A stretch of 64,000 nt of DNA from Aminobacter carboxidus (GTDB taxonomy: Bacteria; Pseudomonadota; Alphaproteobacteria; Rhizobiales; Rhizobiaceae). Location of the stretch: assembly GCF_014863355.1 (NCBI RefSeq), contig NZ_JACZEP010000001.1:1116001-1180000 (forward strand). The letters are read 5' to 3'. The notes below the pieces were generated by a model. It ran no database searches. It saw nothing but the letters and a program-made list of their open reading frames with translations, and had not been told where the DNA came from. The position numbers and the translations under genes are program-made. This document shows, in pieces, positions 25,287 to 35,823 of this stretch (its first letter is position 1; the number at the start of each line of letters is the position of its first letter).

Positions 25287-27124
25287 TCCGCGGCCTCGCG
25301 CATGGCGGAGCGCATCGTATCGAGCTCGATTGTGAACAAGGCCCCGCCTTCAGGATGATTCAAGACGCCAAGACTCCCACCGAAGTCCTTGATGATGTTG
25401 TACGAAATCGAAAGACCAAGGCCAAGGCCCTTGCCCACGCCCTTGGTCGAGAAGAACGGGTCGAAGATGCGTTCGGCAATCGCCTTAGGCACGCCGGGAC
25501 CGTGGTCGCGCACCGTGATGGTGACCTTGCCGGCCTTGCGCCGTGCCACCAACTCGATGCGGCGGTGGGGCAGGCCTTCCACGGCGTCGGCGGCGTTGGT
25601 GACGATGTTGACCAGCACCTGCTGCAAGCGCACCGAGCCTGCCTTGACCGTCAACGGAGTTGGCCCGAGCTCGACGAGCAGCTCTGCGTCAGCCGCCTTG
25701 AGGCGCCAGGCGACGATTTCCTGGGTATCGTGCACCACCTCGGCCAGATCGACCGGTCCGAGCTTCTCGTTTGGTTTGCGGGCGAAGTTCCTGAGATGCC
25801 TGCTGATCGAGGCCATGCGGTCGGCGAGGCTGGAGATGCGCGAGACGTTGTCGCGCGCCTCGGCGACGCGCTCGCGATCGATCAGGATCGCGGCATTGTC
25901 GGCATAGGTTTTCACCGCCGCCAGGGGCTGGTTGAACTCGTGCGACAGTGCCGCCGACATCTGGCCAAGGGCTGCCAGCTTGCCCGCCTGGATGAGGTCG
26001 GCCTGGGTCTGGCGCAGCTGTTGCTCGGCGGTGCGGCGTTCGGCAACCTCGGTTTCCAACCGGCTGTTGACCAGCGCCAGGTCGGCGGTGCGCTCCTCGA
26101 CGCGGCGTTCGAGCTCCTGTTGCGCCGACTGCTGCATCTGCATGCGCTCGGCCAGGCGGGCGCGGCGCTGCAGGATGATCGCGCTGCCAAGCGCAGCGAG
26201 GCCCAGCGCCAGCAGGGCAAGCACGACCGCCGTCAGGGACTGGGCGCGGGCGGAACCCGTGTCGGCCAGGACATGCACCGTCCAACCAGCTTCGGGCATC
26301 GTCTCGGCGACCTCGAGGAACTCGCGGGTGTTGCCGCGCTCGGTGATGGCAAGCAATTCGCGGCCGTCGGCCATGAAGCGCGACACCGGCAGGTTGCGCA
26401 GTATGGCGTCGGAATAGCGCCGCGAGGCGGTGGTGCGGGCCAGCATGTCGGCGGTCAGCGGCTGCATGCCGGCATAGAGCCAGCCGGGGCGGCTGCTCAT
26501 GAAGATGATGCCTTCGGGATCGGTGACGGTCAGCTCGAAGTCGCCGCCGCGCCAGGAGGCCTCGATCTCCTCGATATGGACCTTGAGCACGACGACGCCG
26601 GCGATCTGGTCGCCGAGCTTGACCGGGGCCGAGAAATAATAGCCGCGCATGCCGGACATCACGCCGAGCGCGAAGAAGCGGCCGATGCCACCACGGATGG
26701 CGTCCTGATAGTAGGGGCGATACGAATAGTTCTCGCCGACGAAGGTGGTGGGCAGATCGTAGTTGCTGGCCGAGATCGTGTTGCCGCCCGGTTTGATCAG
26801 GTAGATGTCGGACGATTCGAGCAGGCCGTTGATCGATTTCAGATAGCGGTTGGCGACATCGCGCAGCGCCTGGTCGTCGGGCGAGGCGAGCAACAGCTGG
26901 ATGTCGTCATTGTCGGCGATCAGCTGCGGCAGCGACTTGTAGCGGCTGATCTGGCCGGTGAGTGCGGAGACCGCGAGCCTGAGCGTGGTCTGGCCGCGCG
27001 CTTCGGCCTCGTCCATGTAGGCGCGCGTGGCGAGCCGTCCACCCAACACCACGATCGCAAGCGCCAGCGCCGCCAGGGCAAGCCCCGGCCACACCCAGCG
27101 GCGACCAAAAAGAAGATGCTGCAT
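25283..27124 (-). CDS. DctB-like sensor histidine kinase
   Basis: About 613 aa from ATG 27124 ([12 protein letters not shown], then a membrane span at about 13-31); longer in-frame starts up to 27181 exist and lack better ribosome-binding sites. A periplasmic double-PAS/Cache region runs to about 290, with [14 protein letters not shown] typical of DctB-like sensors, then a second span, a coiled coil (about 325-385), H-box [21 protein letters not shown]-box [10 protein letters not shown]1 DHGPGVP and G2 GLGLGLS. It senses a carboxylate outside and phosphorylates the DctD-like partner, whose gene overlaps by 4 bp. Confidence 0.92.
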   Translation of the reverse strand: MQHLLFGRRWVWPGLALAALALAIVVLGGRLATRAYMDEAEARGQTTLRLAVSALTGQISRYKSLPQLIADNDDIQLLLASPDDQALRDVANRYLKSINGLLESSDIYLIKPGGNTISASNYDLPTTFVGENYSYRPYYQDAIRGGIGRFFALGVMSGMRGYYFSAPVKLGDQIAGVVVLKVHIEEIEASWRGGDFELTVTDPEGIIFMSSRPGWLYAGMQPLTADMLARTTASRRYSDAILRNLPVSRFMADGRELLAITERGNTREFLEVAETMPEAGWTVHVLADTGSARAQSLTAVVLALLALGLAALGSAIILQRRARLAERMQMQQSAQQELERRVEERTADLALVNSRLETEVAERRTAEQQLRQTQADLIQAGKLAALGQMSAALSHEFNQPLAAVKTYADNAAILIDRERVAEARDNVSRISSLADRMASISRHLRNFARKPNEKLGPVDLAEVVHDTQEIVAWRLKAADAELLVELGPTPLTVKAGSVRLQQVLVNIVTNAADAVEGLPHRRIELVARRKAGKVTITVRDHGPGVPKAIAERIFDPFFSTKGVGKGLGLGLSISYNIIKDFGGSLGVLNHPEGGALFTIELDTMRSAMREAAE

Positions 27125-27247
27125 CACGCGGCCCGAACCCGTTCTTGCCGCCAAGTATAGCGGGGCGGCCATGCCGCACAACCAAGGCGCTGTTTTCCGG
27201 CGTGGCTTTCGCTACAGTCGTTGCGAAAGAGCACAGGATTCCATGCA
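27125..27247. promoter_or_regulatory. Divergent promoter region, kinase gene / ade
   Basis: The 123-bp gap carries the promoters of the sensor kinase (minus) and adenine deaminase (plus). No clear motif was recognised. Confidence 0.35.
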
Positions 27248-29059
27248 ATGCCCAACACGTCGCCCTTCGCCAAACCGCGCCCCTGGACCGAGACCGCCCC
27301 TGAACTGGTCGACGTCGCCATGGGCCGCAAGCCGGCCGACCTCGTGATCCGCAACGGCCGCTGGGTGAACGTGCATTCGGGCGAGATCATTGCCGGCACC
27401 GACATTGCCATCGTTGCCGGGCGCTTCGCCTATTGCGGCCCGAACGCCAGCCACGCCATCGGTCAGGGCACCAAGGTCGTCGACGCCGGCGGGCGCTATC
27501 TCGTGCCCGGCCTGTGCGACGCGCACATGCATGTCGAAAGCGGCATGGTGACGGTGACCGAGTTCTGCCGCGCGGTGATCCCGCATGGCACGACGTCGAT
27601 GTTTATCGACCCGCACGAAATCGCCAACGTGCTCGGGCTGCCCGGCGTCAGGCTGATGCATGACGAGGCACTGGCGATGCCAATCAACGTGCACGTGCAG
27701 ATGCCGTCCTGTGTGCCGTCGGCCCCGGGGCTGGAGAATGCGGGGGCTGCGCTGACGGTCGAGGACGTCGCCGTGGCGATGACCTGGGAGAACATCATCG
27801 GCCTGGGCGAAGTGATGAATTTCCCCGGTGTCGCCGCCAACAATCCGGTCATGTCGGGCGAGATCGCCGAGACGGTGAAGGCCGGCAAGACGGTCGGCGG
27901 GCATTATGCCTCGCGTGATATCGGCCTGCCGTTCCACGGCTATGTCGCCGGCGGTCCCGAGGACGACCACGAGGGCACGCGCGCCGAAGACGCGATCGCG
28001 CGGGTACGGCAAGGCATGAAGGCTATGCTGCGGCTTGGCTCGGCCTGGTACGATGTCGCCAGCCAGATCAAGGCGGTGACGGAGCAGGGCATCGACCCGC
28101 GCAGCTTCATCCTGTGCACCGACGACAGCCATTCGGGCACGCTGGTGCACGAAGGGCACATGGACCGCGTCGTCCGCCACGCCATCCAGCAGGGCCTGAA
28201 GCCGGTGACGGCGATCCAGATGGCGACGATCAACACCGCCCAGCATTTCCGCCTCGAACGCGAGCTTGGCTCGATCACGCCGGGCCGGCTTGCAGACGTG
28301 CTCATCGTCTCGGATCTGGCCGAACTCAAGATCGACGAGGTCTATGCGCGCGGCGTGCGGGTGGCCAAAGCCGGCAAGCTCGATATCGACATTCCTGCCT
28401 ATGCCTATCCCGCCGAAGCCAAGCAAACGGTCAAGCTGGGCAAGAAACTCAAGGCCGTCGACTTCGACATCAAGGCACCGGAAGGCGCCAACGAGGTACG
28501 GGTGCGGGTGATTGGCGTCATCGAGAACCAGGCGCCGACGCGCGCGCTGGAGGCCGATCTCGGCGTCGAAGACGGGCTGGTGGCGATGGACCGTCGCAAC
28601 GACGTCTGCCAGATCGCGCTCGTCGAGCGTCATCGCGCCACCGGCACGGTGACCAATGCGTTCGTGTCAGGCTTCGGCTACATGAAGGACTGCGCGCTCG
28701 CCTCGACGGTCGCGCATGACAGCCACCACATGATCGTCGTCGGCACCAACAAGGCCGACATGGCGCTGGCCGCCAACCGGCTCGGGCAGGTGGGGGGCGG
28801 CGTGGTGTTGTTTTCCGAAGGCAAGGAGCTGGCGATGGTCGAAATGCCGATCGCCGGCCTGATGTCGGACGAGCGTGCCGAAATCGTTGCCGCCAAGGCC
28901 GACAAGCTGGTCCAGGCGATGCGCGACATGGGCTGCAGCCTCAACAACGCCTACATGCAGCATTCGCTGCTGGCCCTGGTGGTCATCCCGGAACTCCGGA
29001 TTTCCGATGTCGGGCTGGTCGACGTGACGACGTTTGAAAAGGTCGAGCTGTTTCTCTGA
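27248..29059 (+). CDS. ade: Adenine deaminase
   Basis: The 603-aa amidohydrolase converts adenine to hypoxanthine and ammonia in purine salvage. Metal-binding motifs are DAHMHVES (about 91-98), IDPHEIANV (about 124-132), and DDSHSG near 290, with the C-terminal domain DSHHMIVVGTN typical of Ade. ATG 27248 is preferred: AGGA lies about 10 nt upstream and the protein begins MPNTSPFAKPRPW; the ATG at 27243 is out of frame. Single-gene unit facing a convergent gene across a terminator. Confidence 0.95.
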   Translation: MPNTSPFAKPRPWTETAPELVDVAMGRKPADLVIRNGRWVNVHSGEIIAGTDIAIVAGRFAYCGPNASHAIGQGTKVVDAGGRYLVPGLCDAHMHVESGMVTVTEFCRAVIPHGTTSMFIDPHEIANVLGLPGVRLMHDEALAMPINVHVQMPSCVPSAPGLENAGAALTVEDVAVAMTWENIIGLGEVMNFPGVAANNPVMSGEIAETVKAGKTVGGHYASRDIGLPFHGYVAGGPEDDHEGTRAEDAIARVRQGMKAMLRLGSAWYDVASQIKAVTEQGIDPRSFILCTDDSHSGTLVHEGHMDRVVRHAIQQGLKPVTAIQMATINTAQHFRLERELGSITPGRLADVLIVSDLAELKIDEVYARGVRVAKAGKLDIDIPAYAYPAEAKQTVKLGKKLKAVDFDIKAPEGANEVRVRVIGVIENQAPTRALEADLGVEDGLVAMDRRNDVCQIALVERHRATGTVTNAFVSGFGYMKDCALASTVAHDSHHMIVVGTNKADMALAANRLGQVGGGVVLFSEGKELAMVEMPIAGLMSDERAEIVAAKADKLVQAMRDMGCSLNNAYMQHSLLALVVIPELRISDVGLVDVTTFEKVELFL

Positions 29060-29083
29060 ACCGGGCCGCTGCTCGTCTGGCTA

Positions 29084-29110
29084 GCAAAAGAAAGCCCCGC
29101 ATAGCGGGGC
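29084..29110 (-). terminator. Intrinsic terminator of the DUF900 hydrolase gene
   Basis: On the minus strand GCCCCGC-TAT-GCGGGGC is followed by TTTCTTTT. It lies between convergent ade and the hydrolase and may serve both. Confidence 0.8.
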
Positions 29111-29145
29111 GCCCAAGGCGTCCTTTTTCATTCCTGCCGTCGGGT

Positions 29146-30222
29146 CTACTGTAGCCCGCCGAGCATGTTGATGCGGTCGGTGACCTCGCGGTCGCTGGCA
29201 AAACCGTCGTCGGCGCGCAGGCGCTGGCCAAGCAGCTTCACCATCTCGGGATTGTCGGCGAACTTGGTGTGATTGAACGAGTCGCCGCTCTTGGCGTCGG
29301 AAAGGTCGACGACGATCACGCCGTATTCGGCGAGGTCGCCGGCGTTCTTGTAGTCGCCGAGGCGCGGCTTGGAGCCGGCCAGGATACCCGACAGCTTGAG
29401 CGCGCGGTCGTCGCCCGAGGTCATCAGGAAGAACGGCTTGTTCGGCTTGCCGTAGCGGCGCATCTGGCTCTTGAACACGTCGACATCGATGTCAGGCGAA
29501 GCCAGAACGACGTCGCCGAGCTTGCCGCCGAGGTCGCGGTCGCCGGTCAGCGCCAGCTGGCGCAGCGCTTCCATGGTCACCCAGGTGCCCATCGAATGCG
29601 CGACGATATCGATGCGGCGCGCGCCCGACTGGGCGAGCATGCGCAGCGTCACTTCGAGCTGGTCGCGGGCGGCCGCGGCACTTTCCCTGTCATAGACATA
29701 GTCGGTCGTGCTGCCGCCTGAGGCCCAGGAAAACAGCACCGGGGTGCCGGTGTAGCCCGAGTCGTGCGCGATCTGGGTGGCGCGGTAGACGCCGGCATCG
29801 AAGGATGTGTTGTAGCCGTGCACGAACAGCATGGCGCGACCGCCGCGCGCGGCGATGTCGGCGCTGAGTGCCTTGGAGAATTCAGGTTGAGTCTGGTAGC
29901 CGACCGCATTGGTGGCGGTGAAGAACTTGGTCGGATCGGGGTCCTTGCGGTTGCGCAGCTCGATCTGGCCGGTCTTGTGGACCTTCGGCACGGTCACGTC
30001 GACGCGAGCGAAATTGAGCGTCGCCGAGCGGTCGCGATCGAAGACCTGTTTGTCGTCGGCGGCATGCTGGCGCGTCGAGGCGACAAAGATCGCATGGTTG
30101 CCAGCGATCTCCGAGACGGGGACGTTGACGACCGCGCCGGTCAACAGCGCGCCGGACGGCTGCCCGATGCAACCGGACAAAAGGAGGGCGGCGATGGCGA
30201 TGCAATAGTTGGACGGCGACAC
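29146..30222 (-). CDS. DUF900 alpha/beta hydrolase lipoprotein
   Basis: The 358-aa protein begins at GTG 30222 and has a lipobox (ALLLSGC, Cys about residue 18). The hydrolase part has AMLFVHGYNTSF (oxyanion), FSWASGG, the nucleophile elbow VAHSMGTW and a C-terminal histidine in GDSFNHTKFADN. This is the DUF900 family of esterase/lipase-like proteins. It should sit as a lipoprotein on the periplasmic side of a membrane. Substrate unknown. No strong ribosome-binding site was seen, so the start has some doubt. Confidence 0.85.
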   Translation of the reverse strand: MSPSNYCIAIAALLLSGCIGQPSGALLTGAVVNVPVSEIAGNHAIFVASTRQHAADDKQVFDRDRSATLNFARVDVTVPKVHKTGQIELRNRKDPDPTKFFTATNAVGYQTQPEFSKALSADIAARGGRAMLFVHGYNTSFDAGVYRATQIAHDSGYTGTPVLFSWASGGSTTDYVYDRESAAAARDQLEVTLRMLAQSGARRIDIVAHSMGTWVTMEALRQLALTGDRDLGGKLGDVVLASPDIDVDVFKSQMRRYGKPNKPFFLMTSGDDRALKLSGILAGSKPRLGDYKNAGDLAEYGVIVVDLSDAKSGDSFNHTKFADNPEMVKLLGQRLRADDGFASDREVTDRINMLGGLQ

Positions 30223-30403
30223 TTTTGATGATCTCTCTGACGGGCAAGGCGTTCAGCGTGCCACCCTCGGGACGGCCTGATAGTGGCGGAAGTAAGTCGC
30301 GTCCAGTCGAAAAGAACAGCGCAAGTGGACATCGCCTGGCGAGTGTTGCCGGATTGCCGAAATTGTGGCGGAAACAAGGACTTCCGCATTCCAGTTCACG
30401 GAA

Positions 30404-31861
30404 TTAGCGACCCCAGAAAGTTGGCGTGAAGATCACCAGCACGGCCAGGATTTCGAGACGCCCGAGCAGCATTGCCGCCGAGCAGATCCACTTGGCGGCA
30501 TCGGGCAATGACGAGAAGTTGCCGACCGGGCCGATGATCGGACCGAGGCCGGGACCGACATTGGTGAGCGACGTCAACGAGCCGGTGACAGCGGTGATGA
30601 AGTCTAGCCCGGTGGCGCTCAACAGCACGATGGTGATGGCCCACAGCACCATGAAGGAGGCGATGAACAGCACGACCGCGCTCTGCATTTCAGGGGCGAC
30701 GGTGCGGTCGCCATAACGCACCGGTATGACGGTGTTGGGATAGATCAGGCGGCGCAGACCGTTGGCCAAAAGCTCGAACAGGATGAGGAAACGGTAGGCC
30801 TTGATGCCGCCGGTTGTCGAGCCGGAGCAGCCGCCCATGAAGGTGGCGACGAAGATGCAGCCGATAGCGAACGGTCCCCATCGGCCGTAGTCGTCGCTGG
30901 CAAAGCCGGCTGTGGTGATGATCGACATCAGGTTGAACGTCGAATGGGTAAGCGCCGTGAAAAACGGAATGCCCATGTTGACACGCAAGTAGATGGCAAC
31001 GGCGATTGCGAAGACGATGCAGTAGCCGGCATAGACGCGAATCTGCGGGTCGCGCAGCGCATCGAGCCTGCCCCGCACGGCAAACAGGATCATGATCGAA
31101 AACGGCAACCCGCCGATGAACATGAAGACGATGCCGGTCCACAGGACCGCGGGGTTGTCAGCGTAGCGAACGAAAGACGTATCGTGGGTTGAGAAGCCGC
31201 CGGTAGCAACTGTCGACATGGCATGGTTGACAGCGTGGAAACCATCCATGCCGGCAGCGGCATAGGAAATGGCACAGGCAAGGACCAGCACCGTATAGAT
31301 TCCGATCAGGCTGAGCGCGAAGGTGTGGAAGCGCTCGAAGGGCCGATCTTCGATGTCGGAGGATTCGATCTTGAAATAGGACACGCCGCCGATATTGAGG
31401 AACGGCAACAGGAACAGGCCGAGCGCGATGACGCCGAGCCCGCCCATGAAGCTGAGTAGGGAGCGCCAGAGTAGAATGCCGGGCGGCGCCGCGTCGAGGC
31501 CATTGATGACCGTTGAGCCGGTGGTAGTGACGCCGGACACCGATTCGAAGATGGAATCGGTCACGCTCAGGCCGAGCGACGAGGTCATGAATGGCACGGC
31601 ACCGGCGATCGCCAGCGTGATCCAGAGGAAATTGACCAGTATGAAGCCGAAGCGGGTGTTGGCCGGCGGCACGCGGCCCTGCGTGGCAAGCGCGATCGCC
31701 AGCGAAAGCCCGCCCATGAACAGGGCCGTGAAGGCGAAGGAACGCCAGTCGTCATTGCCGTAGTAGAGGTCGACCGCCGCCGGCAGGAGCATCGCAACAG
31801 ACAGGTAGATGGCAAAGACGGCTGCGATGTGGATCGCGGCGCGGACGGCAATTCTGTTCAC
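30404..31861 (-). CDS. trkH: TrkH-type potassium uptake channel subunit
   Basis: From GTG 31861 the protein is 485 aa, the usual TrkH length; the open frame continues upstream but loses coding character. Four pore-loop motifs are seen: VSGVTTTGST, MSTVATGGFSTHD, SIITTAGFASDDYG and SLTNVGPGLGP, each with the glycine of the K+ filter. About ten membrane spans. It imports K+ at the inner membrane and normally needs the NAD-binding gating protein TrkA; no trkA lies in this window. Single-gene unit. Confidence 0.92.
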   Translation of the reverse strand: MNRIAVRAAIHIAAVFAIYLSVAMLLPAAVDLYYGNDDWRSFAFTALFMGGLSLAIALATQGRVPPANTRFGFILVNFLWITLAIAGAVPFMTSSLGLSVTDSIFESVSGVTTTGSTVINGLDAAPPGILLWRSLLSFMGGLGVIALGLFLLPFLNIGGVSYFKIESSDIEDRPFERFHTFALSLIGIYTVLVLACAISYAAAGMDGFHAVNHAMSTVATGGFSTHDTSFVRYADNPAVLWTGIVFMFIGGLPFSIMILFAVRGRLDALRDPQIRVYAGYCIVFAIAVAIYLRVNMGIPFFTALTHSTFNLMSIITTAGFASDDYGRWGPFAIGCIFVATFMGGCSGSTTGGIKAYRFLILFELLANGLRRLIYPNTVIPVRYGDRTVAPEMQSAVVLFIASFMVLWAITIVLLSATGLDFITAVTGSLTSLTNVGPGLGPIIGPVGNFSSLPDAAKWICSAAMLLGRLEILAVLVIFTPTFWGR

Positions 31862-32014
31862 CGAGACGTATCCCCAAATGTATCGCGGCGAGCCAATCTG
31901 TCGGCCTGGACCTGGCGGCGGGAGCCGGACAGTGGCTTCGTGACGCCGAATATGCAATAGCGCGGGAGCGCGGGCCACAGCATTTGCGCGGTCGATTTCA
32001 GGAGTGCCTTTGCC

Positions 32015-33271
32015 ATGACCAGTTTTGCCGAAAGGGTTTCGCTGGCAGCCGCGGCGGTGAGGCAACTGTTTCCCGAAACACCGCTGCAGGAGAACGACTA
32101 TCTCTCGCGCAAGACTGGCGCGCGCGTGCTGTTGAAGCGCGAAGACCTGACGCCGGTGCGCTCTTACAAGATTCGCGGCGCGTTGAACTTCTTTCGCAAG
32201 ACCCTTGCCGCCGGCAACGAGGCGGAGTTGTTCGTTTGCGCTTCGGCCGGCAACCACGCCCAGGGTTTTGCCTTCGTCTGCCGGCATTTCGGCAAGAAGG
32301 GCGTGGTGTTCATGCCGGTGACGACGCCGCAGCAGAAGATCGACAAGACCAGGCTGTTCGGCGGCGAGTTCGTCGAGATCAAGCTTGTCGGCGACTTCTT
32401 CGACGATTGCTATCGCGCCGCGCTGGAGTTCGCCGAAAGCTCCGGCGGCCACATGGTGCCGCCCTTCGACCACAAGGACATCATCGAGGGCCAGGCGACG
32501 GTCGCCCTTGAGATTATGGCGCAGATGCCGAATGGACGCATGCCCGACATCGTGCTTTTGCCGGTCGGCGGCGGTGGACTGTCTGCCGGTGTGACGCGCT
32601 ACTTTGCCGAAACTGGCGGCACACCGCGTTTCGTCTTCTGCGAGCCGGCTGGCGCGCCCAGCCTGCGCGACAGCCTCGCCACCGGCAAGCGCGTGAAGCT
32701 CGCCAAGGTCGACAATTTCGTCGATGGCGCGGCCGTCGCCGAGATCGGCCGCGAACCGCTGCGCCTGCTCAAGGATTTCGCCGCCGACACGGTCAGGCTG
32801 GTGCCGGAAAACCGGCTCTGCGCCACGATGATCGAGATGCTCAATGTCGAGGGCGTGGTGCTGGAACCTGCCGGCGCGCTGGCGATCGACGCGCTCAAGG
32901 ATTTTTCCAGGAAAGAGCTCAAGGGCAAGACCGTGGTCGCGGTGGTCTCGGGCGGCAATTTCGACTTCGAGCGGCTGCCCGACGTCAAGGAGCGCGCGCT
33001 GCGCTTCGAGGGCTTGAAAAAGTACTTCATCATTCGGTTTCCCCAGCGGCCGGGCGCGTTGCGCGATTTCCTCGAACTTATGGGCCCCGACGACGACATC
33101 ACCCGCTTCGAGTATCTCAAGAAGTCGGCGCGCAACTTCGGCTCGGTGCTGATCGGCATCGAGACCAAGGACCGGCGCAACTTCGATCTGCTCAAGGCGC
33201 GCTTCGATGTCGAGGGCGTGCAGTACCAGGACATTACCGACAACGAGACGTTGGGCGGCTTCATCATATGA
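32015..33271 (+). CDS. ilvA: Threonine ammonia-lyase (threonine deaminase)
   Basis: The 418-aa PLP enzyme converts threonine to 2-oxobutanoate for isoleucine synthesis. The PLP lysine is in VRSYKIRGALNF (about residues 48-59), the phosphate loop is PVGGGGLSAG near residue 188, and SAGNHAQGFA lies at 81-90. A single C-terminal ACT-like domain (RFPQRPGALRDFLELMG, about 345-418) is present, as in the short form of IlvA. It overlaps the following DUF1697 gene by ATGA. Confidence 0.93.
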   Translation: MTSFAERVSLAAAAVRQLFPETPLQENDYLSRKTGARVLLKREDLTPVRSYKIRGALNFFRKTLAAGNEAELFVCASAGNHAQGFAFVCRHFGKKGVVFMPVTTPQQKIDKTRLFGGEFVEIKLVGDFFDDCYRAALEFAESSGGHMVPPFDHKDIIEGQATVALEIMAQMPNGRMPDIVLLPVGGGGLSAGVTRYFAETGGTPRFVFCEPAGAPSLRDSLATGKRVKLAKVDNFVDGAAVAEIGREPLRLLKDFAADTVRLVPENRLCATMIEMLNVEGVVLEPAGALAIDALKDFSRKELKGKTVVAVVSGGNFDFERLPDVKERALRFEGLKKYFIIRFPQRPGALRDFLELMGPDDDITRFEYLKKSARNFGSVLIGIETKDRRNFDLLKARFDVEGVQYQDITDNETLGGFII

Positions 33272-33807
33272 GCGTGTTCGTTGCGCTGTTTTCCGGCATC
33301 AATGTCGGTGGCAATCGCATCGTCAAGATGGCTGAACTGAGGGCGTTCTTCGACGAACTCGGCTTTGCCGATATCGCAAGCTACATCCAGAGCGGCAATG
33401 TGGTGTTCAAGGCTGAGGCTGCCGGCGTTCGTGCTCTGACTGAGCGGATCGAGCCTGGGTTCGAAAAGCGCTGGGGTTTTCGCTCGCGCATCATGGTGCG
33501 CGATCTCGGCTGGATCGAGGCGCTGGTGGCCAACAATCCCTATCCTGATATGGCCGGCGATCCGACCAAGCTGCATGCGAGCGCCCTGGAGCGCGCGCCG
33601 ACGTCAGAAGAAGTCGCGAGGCTTGCCGAGCGTTGCACCGGGCCCGAACGCTTCGTGGTCAAGGGCGATGTGCTTTACCTCCACACGCCCGACGGCCTGG
33701 GCAAATCGAAATTCGCCGAAATCCTGCCGCGCACCCTCAAGGTACCTGGCACGATGCGCAACTGGCGCACCGTGCTGACTTTGCTGGAGATGGCCCAGAA
33801 GGCCTGA
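33268..33807 (+). CDS. DUF1697 protein
   Basis: The 179-aa protein shows the DUF1697 pattern: VALFSGINVGGNRIVKMAEL at the start, ASYIQSGNVVFKAE, and LPRTLKVPGTMRNWRTVLTL near the end. The family is widespread and its function is unknown. Its start overlaps the ilvA stop (ATGA), so the two are co-translated. No signal peptide or membrane span. Confidence 0.88.
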   Translation: MSVFVALFSGINVGGNRIVKMAELRAFFDELGFADIASYIQSGNVVFKAEAAGVRALTERIEPGFEKRWGFRSRIMVRDLGWIEALVANNPYPDMAGDPTKLHASALERAPTSEEVARLAERCTGPERFVVKGDVLYLHTPDGLGKSKFAEILPRTLKVPGTMRNWRTVLTLLEMAQKA

Positions 33808-33869
33808 CGGCTTTTCGCCCCCAGTGCGTCGAGCTTGCCGAAACCGGTCCTTGCTTCGGGCCGAAGCGG

Positions 33870-34310
33870 TTACCAGCTGCCGGTGTTCGGCATCGACAGC
33901 CAGGGTTCCGCCGGCGCCTTGCGCTCGCCCTTTTGCAAGAGCTCGATCGAAATGCCGTCGGGCGACTTGATGAAGGCCATGTTGCCGTCGCGCGGCGGAC
34001 GGTTGATGGTGACACCCTTGTTCATCAGGTCCTGGCAGGCGGCGTAGATGTCGTCGACCTCATAGGCGAGGTGGCCGAAATTGCGGCCGCCCTGATAGTC
34101 TTCCGTATCCCAGTTGAAGGTCAGTTCGAGCAGCGGCGCCTGCGACGAAGCCCCCGTGCCTTCATCCTCCGAGGCGGCAAGGAAGATCAGCGTGTAGCGA
34201 CCCTTCTCGTTGGTGGAACGACGGACCTCCTTCATGCCGAACTTGTTGCAATAGAAATCCAGTGAGGCGTCGATGTCTTTGACGCGGACCATGGTGTGCA
34301 GATAGCGCAT
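33870..34310 (-). CDS. gloA: Lactoylglutathione lyase (glyoxalase I)
   Basis: The 146-aa VOC-fold enzyme turns the methylglyoxal-glutathione adduct into S-lactoylglutathione. Landmarks are [20 protein letters not shown] at the start, [15 protein letters not shown] in the middle, [15 protein letters not shown] and [11 protein letters not shown] at the end, matching metal ligands H5, E69-area, H88-area and E134-area of GloA. It is a single-gene unit convergent with DUF1697. Confidence 0.92.
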   Translation of the reverse strand: MRYLHTMVRVKDIDASLDFYCNKFGMKEVRRSTNEKGRYTLIFLAASEDEGTGASSQAPLLELTFNWDTEDYQGGRNFGHLAYEVDDIYAACQDLMNKGVTINRPPRDGNMAFIKSPDGISIELLQKGERKAPAEPWLSMPNTGSW

Positions 34311-34528
34311 CGCTGTTCCTTGGGTTGGGGTTCGGGCGATACATAGGGCGGGGCCGCCATGCTCGGCAACCTTGGCGTCGCGTTTTCCGGGGAACTGGTG
34401 CGAAGCTTGTGTCTATCCGGGGGGCAAGTCGAAAAATGGCCGGTCGGCCCTTGCGTAAGTCCAGAACGGAAGTGTTAATCTTATATCAAGAATCAGTAAT
34501 GGCGTTTGCAAGGAAAGGGGGCGTTCTG

Positions 34529-35125
34529 ATGGGGGAAAAGGCCTCTCTCGCGGTGCAGAACGGCACTGGCCGTGACGCTTTCGAGCTCGATGACAACACT
34601 GACGGCGTCGGTCTGGTCGAGCTTGCAGGCGCCATCAAATGGTTCGATGTGGCCAAGGGCTACGGCTTCATTCTCCCCGACGGTGGTGTTGGAAGCGACG
34701 TGCTGCTGCACGTGACCTGCCTGCGCCGCGACGGCTTCCAGACGGCACTGGAAGGTGCCCGCGTGGTTTGCCTGGTCAAGCAGGGCGACCGCGGCCTGCA
34801 GGCCTTCCGCGTGCTCTCCATCGACAATTCGACCGCCGTGCATCCCGCTGAAATGCAGGAGCAACGCACCCATGTCTCGGTTGCGCCCGAAAGCGGGCTT
34901 GAGCGCGCGCTGGTCAAGTGGTTCAACCGCACCAAGGGTTTTGGCTTCCTGACGCGCGGCGAAGGCACCGAGGACATTTTTGTCCACATGGAAACGCTAC
35001 GCCGCTTCGGCGTCACCGAGCTCCGGCCGGGACAGGTGGTGCTGGTTCGGTTCGGCAAGGGCGACAAAGGCCTTATGGCTGCCGAAATTCACCCCGATCT
35101 AGGGACCTTGCCGGTTTCGCACTAG
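34529..35125 (+). CDS. Cold-shock protein with two CSD domains
   Basis: A GGGGG stretch seven bases before ATG 34529 selects the 198-aa form. Two cold-shock domains are present: about 31-97 with [17 protein letters not shown] and [12 protein letters not shown], and about 128-192 with [18 protein letters not shown] and [12 protein letters not shown]. Both RNP1 (KGYGFI, KGFGFL) and RNP2 motifs are intact, so both should bind RNA or ssDNA. Two-domain CspA proteins of this size are common in rhizobia. Single gene, followed by the DUF192 gene after 137 bp. Confidence 0.92.
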   Translation: MGEKASLAVQNGTGRDAFELDDNTDGVGLVELAGAIKWFDVAKGYGFILPDGGVGSDVLLHVTCLRRDGFQTALEGARVVCLVKQGDRGLQAFRVLSIDNSTAVHPAEMQEQRTHVSVAPESGLERALVKWFNRTKGFGFLTRGEGTEDIFVHMETLRRFGVTELRPGQVVLVRFGKGDKGLMAAEIHPDLGTLPVSH

Positions 35126-35262
35126 GTTTCAGGTGAAGCCGGCCTGCAAATGGCGGCTTTCTGCGCTTCCGGTGCTGACGGACTCAATGTCCGCTCCGCT
35201 TCGGTTCTCGAAATCCACCATTTTCGGATCGGCCTGACCACAAACGCGAACGCGCCCCGAAG

Positions 35263-35790
35263 ATGGATTTGATGACTACACGTAAATCATTGATAGCCGG
35301 AGCGCTCGGTGCTGCAATGCTTGCGGCGCCGGCTTTTGTCGTTTCGCTTGCCCTGACCGGCCCTGCTGTCGCTCAGCAGGCGATGGCGCTGCCGGTCGAT
35401 GCCGAGCCGCTGATCGCCGTCACCGCCAAGGGCGACGTGCCTTTCCGCATCGAGATCGCCGACGAACCGGGCGAACGCTCGATGGGGCTGATGTTCCGCA
35501 AGGATCTCGCCGACGACCAGGGCATGCTGTTCGTGTTCGAGCAGACCCAGCCGGTCGGCTTCTGGATGAAGAACACGCCGCTGCCGCTCGATCTGGTCTT
35601 TGTCGGTCCCGACGGCAAGGTGCTGGACGTTTTGCCGGGCACGCCGTTTTCCGAAGCCGTCATCGCGCCTGACGAACCGGCGCGCTTCGTGCTCGAACTC
35701 AAGGCTGGAACGGCAGCCAGGATCGGCATGGCCGACGGCGTCATGCTCAGGCATCGCGCGATCGCCGCGGTTGCCGGCAATCCAGGCTGA
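35263..35790 (+). CDS. Exported DUF192 protein
   Basis: The 175-aa protein has a signal peptide (about 1-38, ending AVAQQ) and the DUF192 pattern: AKGDVPFRIEIADEPGERSMG, MFRKDLADDQGMLFVFEQTQ, VGFWMKNTPLPLDLVFVGPDG. Family function is unknown; the FWMKNTP motif is near-invariant. Two possible starts (35263, 35272) differ by three codons. The alpha/beta hydrolase gene follows after 33 bp and is probably co-transcribed. Confidence 0.88.
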   Translation: MDLMTTRKSLIAGALGAAMLAAPAFVVSLALTGPAVAQQAMALPVDAEPLIAVTAKGDVPFRIEIADEPGERSMGLMFRKDLADDQGMLFVFEQTQPVGFWMKNTPLPLDLVFVGPDGKVLDVLPGTPFSEAVIAPDEPARFVLELKAGTAARIGMADGVMLRHRAIAAVAGNPG

Positions 35791-35823
35791 GGCGAGATCT
35801 CGGCCAAAGACTTCGGAGCGACG

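Noticed and set aside
25355-27160. 601-codon plus-strand frame
   Set aside because: Antisense to the DctB-like kinase; no domain or ribosome-binding site.
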